Notes: generated by a model from the sequence alone, not told the origin. DNA of 64,000 bases from Micromussa lordhowensis (GCA_964020085.1 OZ026596.1:12510439-12574438), one strand, 5' to 3'. Numbered from the stretch's first letter, positions 34,870 through 46,740 are shown. Translations and numbers: made by a program.

Positions 34870-35955
34870 CCCGTAAAAAAAATTAAAATGGGTCACAGAC
34901 AAACTTAAGACCTTAGGTATATGGATTTCGTCCGATGCCATGGTTAGCATGAAAGAAAACTACAGCGAAAAATTACTTAAGGTTAGAAATTGCTTAAGCT
35001 GCTGTGGGAATACCGTCGTCTAAGCCTGTTGGGGAAAATCGTTGTATTAAAAAGTTTAATCGCCTCTCAGCTTGTTTAAATTTTATCACCGTTACCAACA
35101 AACCATGCTGCAAGAGATGAGATTGACATTATGATAACAAAATTAAGAGAGTTATGATCATTGATTATAAGAACGGAGGTTCAAGAATGATCGGCATTAA
35201 ATCTCAGTTTTAATAAAGCGTTCAAATCAACATGGGTCAAAAAGTATTTAGACAATGATAATCATGGTAAGTGAAAATTATTCTTTGATTCCGAGTTACA
35301 CAATTGCGGCGGGGTTGTTATCTTTAAGGGTAACCTCAACAAAAATGATTTGGCAAGGTATATACATACATCAGACGCATTTACTACAGGATTCTAAAAT
35401 TCTGGTCAGAAATCAGTTATGTCAATAACATAACTTCCACCGAAAATTTGCTCTCTTTACCTCCTTGGCAAAATTCACTTGTGAGAATTAGAAATAAACC
35501 CATTTCGACGTCAAATTTTCTTGTTTATTGTTAAAGAATGCCACAGAAAACCAAAATGACAATAACAGAAACTTTAGTACTTTTGAAGAAAATTTTATAA
35601 AAGCTCCTAAATCAACTATATTGGCATACGAAAAGCTAGTCAGTCTTAAACAGGGCAGCCCTAGGAAAAGCCAAGTGCCCCAAAACAATTGACTAGGAGA
35701 TGGCTTACAAACTCCCTTTCTGCAGCACTAAAGCTAACAAACTAATTACGAAGGGCTAACGCTCGAAACGTCAGCTTCCGAATCTCTTTACGGTGAACAA
35801 TTCACATTATCAACCCAGTTGATAAAACCAAATTATCTTGTTATACTCCCACCGACGCAGCACCACAGTTTTTTAGAAACTTGCCCCCTTTATTAATTAC
35901 TATTCAGTTTAAGCTACTTCACAGACGTTTAACGAAAAATGATTTTCTAAATAAA
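34870..35955 (+). pseudogene. L1-like LINE ORF2 C-terminal relic
   Basis: DKLKTLGIWISSDAMVSMKE, then NYSEKLLKVRNCLSC, SLIIRT-type sequence and finally IQFKLLHRRLTKNDFLNKT correspond in order to the post-RT region of L1/Tx1-like LINEs. There are several frame changes and stops. It ends where the YqaJ-like pseudogene starts. Confidence 0.6.
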
Positions 35956-35964
35956 ACATTCAAG

Positions 35965-37643
35965 ATGGCTGCCAATGCGAGAAGTGTCTTGCCGATCGAA
36001 TGAACGAGATTGTTGAAAGATAACCCTGAGTTGACGATGAAAGACGTCGATACTTTTGTTAAGCTCAACAAAGCACCCCAGAGTGGCATTGTTAAAGGCT
36101 ATAAGTTTTTCTGTGAAGGATTCATTAAAGATTATGAAGGTACATCGTTTATTTTTCCGTGTTTGCTTTTCTGGGCAAGCTTGCAAAGGCGGGCGAGGAG
36201 TTTCTAAGCAGGCACTAGCCCCCGTTTTTATCAGAGCAAGATGTTTCAAGTCGTTAAGGAAAATTGAAGAGCCACACTACTTACAGGTTAGTTGTATGGT
36301 TGTATTTTAGTAACTAAGTGCATGAGGCAGTTGACATTTTACTGAATACTGTGAAAGTTCTGAAAGTTAATTCAAATAACCTTTAATTATTCCTTCTTTT
36401 CATATTTCTGTATGAACAAGAATGTACACTATTCATTACAAAATAATCATAGTAAATAATTTTTCGGAATTTCCTGCTTTATTATCCATTGTTACCTAAT
36501 TTCCAAAATATAAGCTTAAAAAAGCTTCTGTTTCATGTTTTTTTCAAAGATGTCGTTTAACAATGAGGAAGTGGTGGATCATTCCTGCTCATGTAAGGCT
36601 GGCCAGGGAATATGTAACCATAAGGTGGCACTGATGTACCAGGCAGCCCATTACAGCCTCCTTAAAATTGATGCTGTCCCAGAAGCACCATCCAAGACAT
36701 CTATGCCACAGGAATGGCACAAACCCCCTCCATCCTGAGGCTGTTGATAATCTTATTGTTAGAAAACCCGAATTAAAATAAGAGGGAGGTCCTAAATGTA
36801 AGAAGCGTGCCATAGATGGTGTAAAAAGTAATTTGTATAACCCTATACAAAACTACCCCAACTCAGAATTTATAAGGGAATTTCTAGCAAGGGCTAACAC
36901 TGACTACAAAGAAACACAGTTTGCTACATTATTTAGTGACGGTGGATTAGAATATGTCGAGTGCAACTATGGCACTGTACCTAAGGGATGTGTTGTGTCT
37001 TATCAACAACCTACTATTAAGGAAAATAGTAAGTTTTTATGGATAAATCAGACGGATACCCTACCTGCCCTACCAGCAAAGCTGCTTGATCCCTTATGTA
37101 GCCATGTTCTTCCACGCTCACAGGCTAATGTACTTGATTCATTAAAAGTATCATTAGAGCAGGCATCCAACATTGAGCAGGAAACAAAAGATCAATCTCA
37201 AAATCCATTTTGGCAATGAGCTGCCGCTTTCTTAGCTCAAGCAAATTTGTTCAAGGAAAAGTGATTTTGAGGGTTTGGTAAGTCAGCTTGAAAAGAAAAT
37301 TGTTCAGACTGCTGCCATGAAGTATGGCCTTGAACATGAAGGTGAGGCAGCACAGTCATATGTCAACACCAGGTTTGTCAATGTATATCGAACAGGATTT
37401 GTTATTAATCCAGGCTGTCCCTTTTTAAGAGCAAGCCCTAATTTTCTTGTCTATGATCCAACCCGCAATGAGGTATTTGGATTGCTTGACATTAAGTGTC
37501 CCCAGTGTGAGTCATGCAGAGACACCAAGTATTTTAAAAAGATTGTTAATAACAAAAGAAAACTCATGAGTATTATTTTCAACACAACGCCCGGGCATTT
37601 TAGACAGATTTCTATTCACAAGTTCACGTTTAGATTCTCATAG
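35965..37643 (+). pseudogene. SWIM zinc finger + YqaJ-like nuclease, inactivated
   Basis: The start at 35965 gives MAANARSVLPIE, an in-frame TGA, then TRLLKDNPELTMKDVDTF. FIRARCFKSLRKIEEPHYLQ ends at a donor (36286|gttag). The next exon starts at 36550 and holds the SWIM finger (CSCKAGQGICNHKVALMY). A frameshift near 36725 and a stop at 36778 follow, then a long frame to 37219. The YqaJ part (37275-37643) has KYGLEHEGEAAQSY, GFVINPGCPFLRASPNFLV and FGLLDIKCP. YqaJ nucleases normally show S-P-D and (E/L)-x-K; here they read SPN and LDIK, so the metal site looks damaged or divergent. These proteins are recombinase-like exonucleases, found free or in ISL2EU-type transposons. A THAP-DDE transposase gene in the same orientation lies 2.8 kb downstream. 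Confidence 0.75.
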
Positions 37644-38066
37644 AAAACGTTGGATTCCGCAGTGACGTCACGAGTTTAACTCGACCCATTCTCCTTTGAT
37701 GCTCGGTAATGGCAACAGCGAAAGAATATGGCATGCCAAAGCGATTCTTAGATTTAATGGAGAAAAATGCTGGTTCCAAGATCCGAAGAAGAGACCAGTA
37801 ATATCGGACATCGTCCAAGAACTAGAAGACATATGGAATGCTGAATTTAATGAAGCAGTCCAAGAAGAATTATCAGGTAGTTCAAGTGCCTAAAAACCCC
37901 AAAATTTTTATTTGCTTAATTTAATCTTGTTATAATTCTGAGCAAAATGGCGCAAACATTTTTGTTTTTGGTCAAATCCGGAATTTTTTATGAATTTTCA
38001 AAGTGGCGGAAAATCGAGATTCGAAAGTAAGCTTCGCGTGTTGAGACTTCGATTAGAGCTGAAACC

Positions 38067-38340
38067 ATGCCTGAGAGATGCGTTGTTTTCGGCTGTAGCA
38101 ATGTTTGAAGCAAAGAAAAAGGGATACTCCTTCATCCCAAACCGTTTTACGGTAAAAGTGAGAGCGAAAAGCAAAGGCGAATGAGGAAGTGCGTTGATTT
38201 TGTGAAATCTAAACGTGCTCATTGGGAACCCAGCGAGCATTCGGTGGTCTGCTCTGAGCACTTTCACAGAGGAAGACTACACCAACCGATTCGCTGATGA
38301 TCTGGTGTTTTTCCAACCAGGCACGCTCGTTCTGTTTTGA
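38067..38340 (+). pseudogene. THAP domain, broken
   Basis: MPERCVVFGCSNV, an in-frame TGA, then SKEKGILLHPKPF, CVDFVKSKRAHWEPSEH and VVCSEHF. This is the C2CH layout of a THAP DNA-binding finger (C-x4-C ... C-x2-H-F). One extra T after the CSEH segment shifts the frame out of EEDYTNRFADD. THAP fingers bind transposon ends in P-like and related elements, which fits its place between the TIRs. Confidence 0.7.
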
Positions 38341-38567
38341 GCAACAACGCTGCGAATAAACCTGAAAGTGAGCGAAGCGAACGGAAGGTGAGAAATTTTT
38401 CAACATCATTCAGTCTACCTGTCAAAACAAACCGATTTTTCTTTCGTTGATCGCAAATGTTTCTTTCGTTTTTTGTTCATTATCGCTTGCCTAGCTCACC
38501 GTATGCTGTTGCAAATACAATAATTGCGACCTGACTTATATATGATTTCTTCCTCCTTTCTTTCTCT

Positions 38568-38750
38568 TTAGTACAACTCTAGCCATTCCTCGTCCGCTAG
38601 CGGATCGTCGGCATATGCCTCTTGCGTTCCATCCTCGTCGCCGGCCGTAGCACTCAAGTTTGGCGAACCTTTAACTTCCAAGTCGTAATCTTCCATTTCT
38701 GAGACTTCAGAATCTGAACTAGAGGTCGGACCGATGTCGTTCGAAGCCAT
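38568..38750 (-). CDS. Acidic N-terminal exon inside the transposon
   Basis: MASNDIGPTSSSDSEVSEME to YADDPLADEEWLELY, then a stop that overlaps a possible donor (GAGTT|GTACTA). The PLADEEWL motif recalls the N-terminus of cnidarian proteins with a P2X7-intracellular-like (zinc-binding) C-terminal domain; that domain is not found here. Opposite orientation to the THAP remnant, about 230 bp apart. Confidence 0.4.
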   Translation of the reverse strand: MASNDIGPTSSSDSEVSEMEDYDLEVKGSPNLSATAGDEDGTQEAYADDPLADEEWLELY

Positions 38751-39329
38751 ATCTCGATTAACGTGTTCGCAGATAACAAATGTCAGCCGAGTGAAAATGC
38801 TTTTTACCGGCGCACAAAGAAAACCACGCGACTCCTCTGTTATTGCCTGAGGCTAATGTCCGAGTATTACGTCACTAGTCCCAGTCTCCCATTTACCCGG
38901 CCGCGGGCAGAAAACACCGGACTTTAAAAATTCATAAAAAATTCCAGATTTGACCAAAAACAAAAATTTTTGCGCCAATTTGCTCAGAATTATAACAAGA
39001 TTAAATTAAGTAAATAAAAATTTTGGGGTTTATAGGCACTTTCAAATATAGTCTGTGACAAATATTCACTATACCTTGGAATGCTTGAAGGTGCCATTCT
39101 AAACTTGCCAAAGGAGATCAACGGCTATAGAAACATGGATTCTCATTACAGCATCATTGAAGCGATTGATGTAATGAGAAAAGCAGGTATTGTAAAAATA
39201 CGGCAGTTGTAGGCAGGCATGATAATAGTAAGAATTGTTGACACTGTACGAACGTTTCTTTTTTAAAATACTATAACCTTCTTCAGCATTAAAGGCCTAC
39301 GAATGCAAATGAGTGCCCTAAAAGAGCCG

Positions 39330-39645
39330 CGGGAAACGTCTCTTGGGATTTCCCAGGGCCTTGTAAGTGTCAGGAATGTAAGTATGTTCGTTAATGGCGT
39401 TCGGTTCGCGAATTAAGTGCTGAAAATCTGGTGTGTTGATTGATGGAGTTAAGATGGGAATCAAAATCTGTAAGATATTCACGAGCGATACAGACATGGC
39501 TGTCGTCAACATACCTATACCTATACCACCACTTAGGAGGGTGGGTGCGGTGTTTAAAGCTCTCTCTGCGACCTATTTCATTACTAAGTTTGCTAAGATT
39601 GCGCTCACAGGCGAACCCATTGGGCAGCCGAATATTTGTTTGTAG
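39330..39645 (-). pseudogene. Penelope-like element RT fragment
   Basis: On the minus strand QIFGCPMGSPVSAILANLVM is followed, after a stop and a frame change, by WYRYRYVDDSHVCIAREYL and TDFDSHLNSINQHTRFSALN. G-x-P-(M/L)-G-S-P and (R/Y)-Y-V-D-D with this spacing are characteristic of Penelope-like RTs. Only the palm motifs remain; no GIY-YIG domain is seen. Confidence 0.65.
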
Positions 39646-40434
39646 AAAGTGCCCAATAGATAAGATCTATGCAGCAAAAAAAGTTGCTGCTACGAACAAT
39701 ATTTCCACCACTTATAGAGACCAGTCACCCTCAAGTCGAGAGAAAAGTCGTGAGAGGAAGAGGAATTGGCGGCGTAGAAGTGAAGTTACTGCGGCAGATG
39801 ACGATCCTCAGGTTATGTATTTCATTAGAAATTTCAAGCCGAGCGAATAACATAAATATTAATAGTGATAAATATCGAAAGGGAATAAACATGCCTTCAT
39901 AGAACATGTAATAATTATTATGATGACAAATATATCGTAAATAAGAAAATTTTGTTTAATTTAAAATTAAAATTTTCCAGGTCCGCCAGATTCTGGAAAA
40001 AAAGAGGAGGAAAACGGGAAAAGTATAAACTGTATATTTTAATGCAATGGTGAAATCTAAAGCAGATACTTGGTATAATCCGCACGGTCTTGTCCCAGAT
40101 TTTCCTATTGAGTACAAGAAAGTTTGTCCAGACAAACTATGTGCCTCTGGTACTGAACGGAACTGCCAACAATATAAAGCCGGACAAACAAGGCTGTTCT
40201 TTTTATATATCAAAATGAAAAAACAAAACAGTTAACCAGATCTTTTGAACAAAATTTAACCAAAAGCATTGGACTTTTTTAAAAACTTTCTTAAATTGTT
40301 TTAAAAATCCATTTTAATTCGCCTTTATCGCACAGCAGCCATCTTGGATTGACGTCATGTACTTTCAAATGCGAGGTCACGCATGTAAAGGTCAACTTCC
40401 GGCGATCGAGGAGACAAGGCGATCATCTGCAATC

Positions 40435-42601
40435 ATGCCGAACCGAGATCACTGTTGCGTGCCGCAATGTCAAAATAATCGCGCTAAAAATATTCCAAAT
40501 CTTACCTTTCACCAATTTCCGCGTGATGAATCCATTAGAAAGCAGTGGATTGTCAATATACGGCGAGACGTAGGCAAAAATTTCCAGGTAAGTTGGCTGG
40601 GTTATGGAGGTCATTGCGCACGTGTATTTACAATACTTATTATGATCTGGTCCATCCACAGATAACAACCAGCACAAGAGTATGTTCGGCACACTTTAAG
40701 GAAGCGGATTTTAAGACAACTTTAACAGGGAAGCGGGTTCTGGAGAAGCATGCAGTTCCGAGACTGTTTTGCTGGTCAAGATCACCCAGGAAAAGAAAAT
40801 CTCCGAAAAAGCGAGAAACACCGCGTTCACGAGTGCGATTATTTGATAGAAGCGTGCCATCGTCCCCTGCCACTGTCACAGGTAAATATTGTTGTCTGTA
40901 TTTCTTTAAACATTCCTTGGCTAAAATCGTAAAATAATCAGAGGTATTTTTATGTGTTTAATTTTAATCCATAGCATCAACTTCCAGCCGACCTTCTGGC
41001 TTCCCTGTTAAAGTTGTCTTAAAATCCGCTTCCTTAAAGTGTGCCGAACATACTCTTGTGCTGGTTGTTATCTGTGGATGGACCAGATCATAATAAGTAT
41101 TGTAAATACACGTGCGCAATGACCTCCATAACCCAGCCAACTTACCTGGAAAGTTTTGCCTACGTCTCGCCGTATATTGACAATCCACTGCTTTCTAATG
41201 GATTCATCACGCGGAAATTGGTGAAAGGTAAGATTTGGAATATTTTTAGCGCGATTATTTTGACATTGCGGTGCAACCGGAAGTGTCTCCTGTTATTCTA
41301 GACTGCCCTGAGCCCATATACACTGTCAGTGTAACAGGTAAATATTGTTGCTGGTATTTAACTAAGCATTCCTTGGTTAAATCGTAAAATAATCAGATAT
41401 ATTTTTAAGTTTATTTTTATTTTAATCCATAGCATCAACTTCCGGCCAAGCTTCCAGTGATGAAAGTTCTATGGAGGTCCAACAGGAACTGTCATCCTCT
41501 CTCGTTGTTGTGGACTCCCCCGAGGCCATATACACACCTACCTTGAACTGCCACGATTACGTTTTTTCTGGTGAGCCTGCCAAGACAACAGAGGAGCTGC
41601 TTGAAGCAGCTCATCAGAGAATCGAGGAGTTGGAGGCAGCACTGCATAAGCAAACAATGTATATGCAACATAAAATGAAACCCAACAGCAGCATTACGTT
41701 TTACACAGGTTTTCCCTCTTTTGATGTCCTTGATGCAACATTTAGAGCTCTGAAACCCACTGCACAGAATATGTATTCTTGGTCACAAATGCAGCGCCTT
41801 AGAAATAAAGGGACTGGAAATGTTGAAGGCCTTAGGAAAACTATGCAAAGCTGCAAACTAAGTTTATTTGACCAGTTTTATTTAGTTCTTCAAAAGCTGA
41901 GGGTGGGGACTTTAAACCAAGTATTAGCTGATACCTTTAATATTTCCCAAGCAACAGTAAGCAGGGTTTTTATTTCCAGGATTAATTTTCTCTATTTCAT
42001 GCTTGGGAGTACTTGTATCTGGCCATCCTGGGAAAAAATCCAGAAGAACATGCCCACTTGTTTTAAGTCGATGTACCCAGACTGTAGGGGCATTATTGAT
42101 GCATCTGAGATAAAGGCTCAGGCACCATCAAGTTTGGTGTTAAATAGTGAAATGTACTCGTCGTACAAGAGCCACACCACCTACAAGGGTAATGTTGTTA
42201 TTTCACCATCAGGGGAAATAATTCACATCAGTTCTTTATTTGAGGGGTCAATATCAGATAAAGAGCTGGTCAGGCAATCTGGTCCTTTGCCATTGCTCCA
42301 GCCTGGGGATCAGATTATGGCTGATAAAGGTTTTGTGATACAGGATCTACTTACACCTCTTGGTTGCAGTGTAGTAATGCCATCATTTTTAAGCAGCAAA
42401 CAACAGTTCTCCAAAGGTGAACTCCAGAATAGCAAAAAAATTCATAACCTTCGAGTCCATGTTGAAAGGGCCATTAGGAGGGTCAAGGAATTTCATTTCT
42501 TTGATAGGGTCATCCCACTAACTATGGCAGGCAGTATCAACCAAATATGGACAGTGTCATGTCTCATTACAAACTTTCAGGGACCTTTATTTTATGAATG
42601 A
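40435..42601 (+). CDS. THAP-HTH-DDE transposase (DDE_Tnp_4 type), apparently intact
   Basis: Exons 40435-40587, 40662-40881 and 41433-42601 give 1542 bases, 513 codons plus stop, with phase kept at both junctions (CAG|ATA, ACAG|CA). Exon 1 and the start of exon 2 encode a THAP finger (CCVPQCQNN ... RVCSAHFKEADF). A basic linker (SPRKRKSPKKRETPRSR) and a coiled coil (ELLEAAHQRIEELEAALHKQ) follow. Then comes an HTH (LNQVLADTFNISQATVSRVF). The DDE core shows CRGIIDASEIK (D1), GSISDKELVRQSG (D2), ADKGF and HVERAIRRVKEF (E). All acidic residues are present and no lesion is seen, so the copy may be functional or recently so. The layout fits ISL2EU/IS5-like eukaryotic transposons. Intron 2 (551 bp) carries an inverted copy of the THAP exons. 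Confidence 0.85.
41006..41272 (-). repeat. Inverted duplicate of the THAP exons in the transposase intron
   Basis: Reverse complement of about 40463-40735 (end of exon 1, intron 1, start of exon 2) with only a few differences. On both sides lie direct copies of an intron segment (40876-40990 and 41328-41445: caggtaaatattgttg to ccatagcatcaacttcc). The second intron therefore contains a duplicated acceptor and an antisense THAP copy able to pair with the transcript. Confidence 0.8.
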
Positions 42602-43232
42602 GTTACTAAAATAATGCATGAAAAATACACCACAAATCCTTGCTTACTTAATTTTATGAGGTACCCAAGCACACATTTCTTTAAAAAAAGTGTCATCTTT
42701 TGATGGATTCCTTTTTTTAGTTTAAATTGTTTATTGTTGAGGAACAAATGTAGAAGTTCACAGTTATAATAATAACATGTACATCATTAAGTTACCAATA
42801 GAGTTTAGTCATATTCTTTTGCTTGCTCATTGCAGTCAAGTAAGCAAGGTTGTAAGGTACACATAGGATTTTTATACGTAATCATTGCTGATAATTTTAA
42901 GAGCTATTTTGTGAATAGGTTTTATGAGTCAAAAAAATAACAGTCATATTTTCACAAATGTGATCATCTAGTTTCAAAAGATGTTACAAGTACATGTATG
43001 TATATATTGTTTATTTTCAAACTATTTGGCTTAAGAGAAATGCTCATTTCGACTACGATATGAGTCACAATAAAGTGTTAATACTATTTGACTTTGGTTG
43101 CTCAAAATCAGTCTATGAAAATGAGCTGAATTACTCAGTAATTCAGCTCATTCAGTGGTAGCAATGATACTGTTCCTTTGACACAACACAGAACAATCCT
43201 TGAGTCATCCAATCCCCCACATAATTTGGCAT
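42602..43232. other. Downstream of the transposase; no gene
   Basis: AT-rich 3' flank. A perfect palindrome with 16-bp arms around a single C (aatgagctgaattact, 43120-43152) may mark an element end or an RNA hairpin. No second terminal repeat was identified. Confidence 0.45.
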
Positions 43233-46200
43233 TCATTGAACAGAAGCATTAAGATGAATGTCAAAGAAGAAGTGGTTGAGCTTTTCAAGCATCTCTGAGA
43301 AAAAGGGAGGATCAAAGTAAATTCTTTCACAGTGGAACTCACTGCGGCAAAAGACAAAAAAATCCTCCCAAGCACTGCCCGTCAAACCAATGCACCCCAT
43401 GGTTTCAACGACTTCATCGATCGGCCGTCCTCCGCACTCATCTTTCATCTTGCCCAATACTTTTTTGTTTGCGCCGCTAAACAGAGGGTGGTCTTTCGGG
43501 TAGTTGCTGGTGTCGTACAGGCCAACATTATGGCTCATGTCCCTGTAGACGTCTTCCGTCTGGATGTCTAAGATCAGGCTGTCTGTGTCTGTGTAGACCA
43601 GCTCGCATTTTTGCCCGTATTTTGCTTTCAAATAGTTGTAGTAGAATTCGTACATCAAGATCTTGCTGTTTTCGAGGATCGTCATGCCTGTGTACACGGG
43701 CTTGTTCAGCAGCAGCTTTGTTTTTCGCATGTGGATTCCGGCCATGTCGTTTCCAAAAATTGTGTATCTGTCATAAGATGGACTTGAGAACAGCTTTCGG
43801 ATCTTGTCATTTTCCCAGTCTCTCACTATCTTCACGTCAACGCGGTTTCTCAAGTTTTCCATCGTCTTCCCAAACACCGAGTTGTTCATCAGCTTGTAAA
43901 AGTCCGTTTCGAAACCGTTTTTCCCCTGCTTGCGAAACTCCGTGTTCATCCGGATGTATGGCTCCATCCACGGCTCTTGATCAAATTCTATCACTCGGTG
44001 CACTTTCTTCAGCCGCATGCCCTGCCTGAGATAAAACTGCAGATTGCTGCAATGTACAACGTACTTTTCTCTATCTTCCAGCGTCGGCACCAACTTCTCT
44101 GTGTTCGGCATGGCCAAATCAAGGTCTGCCATAAGTCTCCGCTGGTATTCCGACATCTGCTCGCGGTTTATCCCTTTCTTTTCTGGCGCCAGCGGGTAGT
44201 CATTGTGAGCGTCGTGCAAGTGCGCTGGGTATTCGAGGTCCAGCTCAAGTATCCAGCCTTTCTTCGAATTCGGCTTCATCCTCATTATCTGCTCTTCTGT
44301 CGGCATCACACGTTTCCAGTGGAAGTTTTTCTTCGGCAGATGCCGGCTCATTGCCCATCCGTAAAGGTTGTTGGCATCAAGATATGTGATGTAGTTCGCC
44401 GGTTGGCTTGGGTCGTATCCTTCAACTCGCGGGTTGTTCGCCTTTGCGTACCGCTTGCTCGCCATTGATATGCCTCCCCTCATTCCCCTCTCGATCACCA
44501 GATGCATGTCCATGTCTGTTAGCAATTCTAGCTCGACTCCTGTCTTTTTCAGCAAAGCGTCCCAACTCAAGCCTGGCGTGGTGTAGTAATGCGCAGGGTC
44601 CAGCCCGTATTTCTCCTTGCAAACCTTTCTGAAGTTTTCAAACACGTCTGCTAAAAGCAAAACATCTGTTGCCACGTACCAGTCATGGTAGTCGCCGAGA
44701 TTTCGGCATCCGAATGTCTCCCAGACTTGTTTTGCGTGTGCATAGTCTTCATCTGTTATTCCCTTGCCACTCAGGCTCGAGTAGAACGTTTCTTTCTCCG
44801 GTAGTTGAGCTTCGTGAAATCTTTCAAACGAGTCCATGTACTCGTACGGGTAGATGCCTTTCTTCAGCAGCAACTGCCGCTTGTTTTCTTCTGGCATCAA
44901 TTTGGTCATTGATGGGGAACTCATCGGTCCCCTTTACCAGCTTGTCAAGGCTGCTCAGCAGGAAATTCACGCTGTCGATGAATCTCAGATTCCCCAGTGA
45001 AAATGAGATGTATTTTTCAGTGTTTGCCGGGATACATTTGATTTCTCCCTGAACCCTCGCCAACGCTTGCATCAGCAGGTGGCCGTCGTATCCTTTCAAG
45101 TTGTGAAAGATGACTGGTATTGGCATTTTCTTTCGGGTTTAGTTTGAGCTTGAAGTTGCACTCGTTATGGGCGGCGCCTCGATATTTTCCTGTCATGTGA
45201 TCGTTGTCTTTCACTGAATCTTTGAAGTTGGGCACAAGCAGTGGATCTGCACAGAATAGACAGGTTTCCTGGGTGTTTGCGATCCATTGATCGATTGTAT
45301 CTTTTGGCCATCTCCATTCGAACGGCACGTATCTATTATTTACCGCCTGGTGATAGCATGTTCTGTGGCTTTGGCCGCTGTATTTTGCTTTTGTTGCAAA
45401 TATGACATTCTCCGGCGTTCCTGTGTTTTTGCCAGTCTTCATTTGTCATAACCAGCGGCCTTTTGTTTTCCATGTCTTCTCGCATTTCCCTTTCATGATT
45501 CTGAAGGTATCTCAGAAATACGAAGACCGCATCTTCGCCCCTGTAAGTGTATGGGCCAAAAGTCTGTCCATCACTCCTCCCTAACACATAAGAAAAGCCG
45601 CATGGCTCGTGCTTCTCTGTTTTTATTGTAAAGCTATGTTTGTTGTCTGGCTCACATGTGGCTATCTTTCTCACTAGACATTCAAAGTCTGCATAAACCA
45701 CATAGGGCACTTTCATCTGCTTGCAGTAGTTTGTAAAAGACATCTTGTTTTCGCCTTTTTTCGGCATGTCCGTTCTGGTTGAGCTTTTCAGCAGTCCTTT
45801 GCATTGAGGCTTGTGCCTTTCGAGCAAATCACTCATTGAATAGCCGTGCAGGTAGCGTTCGCAGAAATGCTTGCTTCCATTGTGCCTGTTTTGGTCGTAT
45901 AAAAGCTTTTCACAAGGCTGTAGTGCGTGTTTTCGCCCTCCTTTGTTAACATTAAGTTAATACTTGGGACTTCTCCACCTTTTCCGCTGATCCTGTGTAC
46001 GACTACTTGCCCGTTTTCCCATCCGAACACGTTAATCGCAAGATTCTGATTCTGCCTCTCCAGCCTGTCAATCTGCGAAACCGGCGTTGGAAAATCAATG
46101 CCGGTGAAATTGAGGCCGTCTTCTGTTGGGTAGCTCGATGTCCTTCTCATATCGCCCCTTGGCTGAAATAGTGCTGCACGAATTGCCCATCTCAGGCATT

Positions 46201-46740
46201 CGTTGTCTCTGTTTTGTATGTTAAGAACCACTTTCTTGTTTTTCAGCTTTGCGGGCAGCGGCATGTAACTTCCGCCGCGCATTGGTTGATATTATGCCAC
46301 GTTAATAAAAGCTTCCAAACTTTTGTTCATAATCCATCCCGAGCCTCTTTCAGACCAGGCCTCTATCTCCCCTTTAACCTCATCAATAAACTGATTCAAC
46401 GAAGGAGTTAATATATCCACGTATGTTCATTCAAGATTAATGGTCGCATCCGATTAAAATAATGATCCATTTGTTGGAGTTTTTCATCTCGAGTCATATA
46501 AAATCTCACAAGAAGGCTAAATTGTATTTTAACGCTCTTCATGGCCTCAACTTCATTCGTGCAAACGTTTATGAATGAATTTTTCGTTTTTTGAAAAAAT
46601 TTGAACAGGTCTTTGTTGTTCCTTGTGGGCCGCATTTTCCACACGCGGAGCCATTCATTAAAATTGTTTCTTACAATTTCAAAACCGCCCCTTATGCTGG
46701 GGCTAATTGGAGTTGGGAGCCCTTGATTCTCCTCGATCGG
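43233..46740 (-). pseudogene. Polinton-type family B DNA polymerase, several frame breaks
   Basis: Minus-strand remains of a protein-primed-type PolB (DNA_pol_B_2). N-terminal parts lie at 46740-46408 and 46282-45833, separated by an in-frame TAA near 46293. Further pieces are 45836-45336, 45442-45017 and 45126-44824 (VIFHNLKGYDGHLL, an exonuclease-domain motif). The longest is 44924-43233. It carries YLDANNLYGWAMS (motif A), LMNNSVFGKTMEN (motif B) and VYTDTDSLIL (motif C, both Asp). The C-terminus departs from the usual pattern after about 43400. At least four frame changes make it inactive. No capsid, ATPase, protease or integrase gene of a complete Polinton lies nearby. The reading frame is open right up to the boundary of the next transposon at 46741, so it was cut there. 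Confidence 0.8.

Larger units (their letters stand above)
37885..39040. mobile_element. 1156-bp DNA transposon with ~115-bp TIRs and TTCA duplication
   Basis: The left end agtgcctaaaaaccccaaaa and the reverse complement of the right end agtgcctataaaccccaaaa stay alike for about 115 bp (37885-38003 and 38926-39040) with fewer than ten mismatches. TTCA flanks both ends (37881-37884, 39041-39044). Inside are a broken THAP domain (plus) and a short acidic ORF (minus). Probably a non-autonomous or decayed THAP-bearing transposon. Confidence 0.85.
37690..39187 (+). pseudogene. Kinase C-terminal exon split by a 1156-bp transposon
   Basis: The frame ending at 37884 holds EKCWFQDPKKRPVISDIVQE, subdomain XI of protein kinases, then NEAVQEELSGSS. 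If 37885-39040 and one TTCA are removed, the frame continues without a break from 39045 as NIVCDKYSLYLGMLEGAILN to HYSIIEAIDVMRKA. It meets a donor (GCAG|GTATTG) at 39187. So the insertion hit a coding exon. Upstream of 37750 the frame is unclear. The N-lobe remnant at 34413-34840 may belong to the same gene. Confidence 0.65.

Noticed and set aside
43233..46740. A complete Polinton or Polinton-like virus
   Set aside because: Only the polymerase is present, in several frames, with no capsid, ATPase, protease or integrase nearby.
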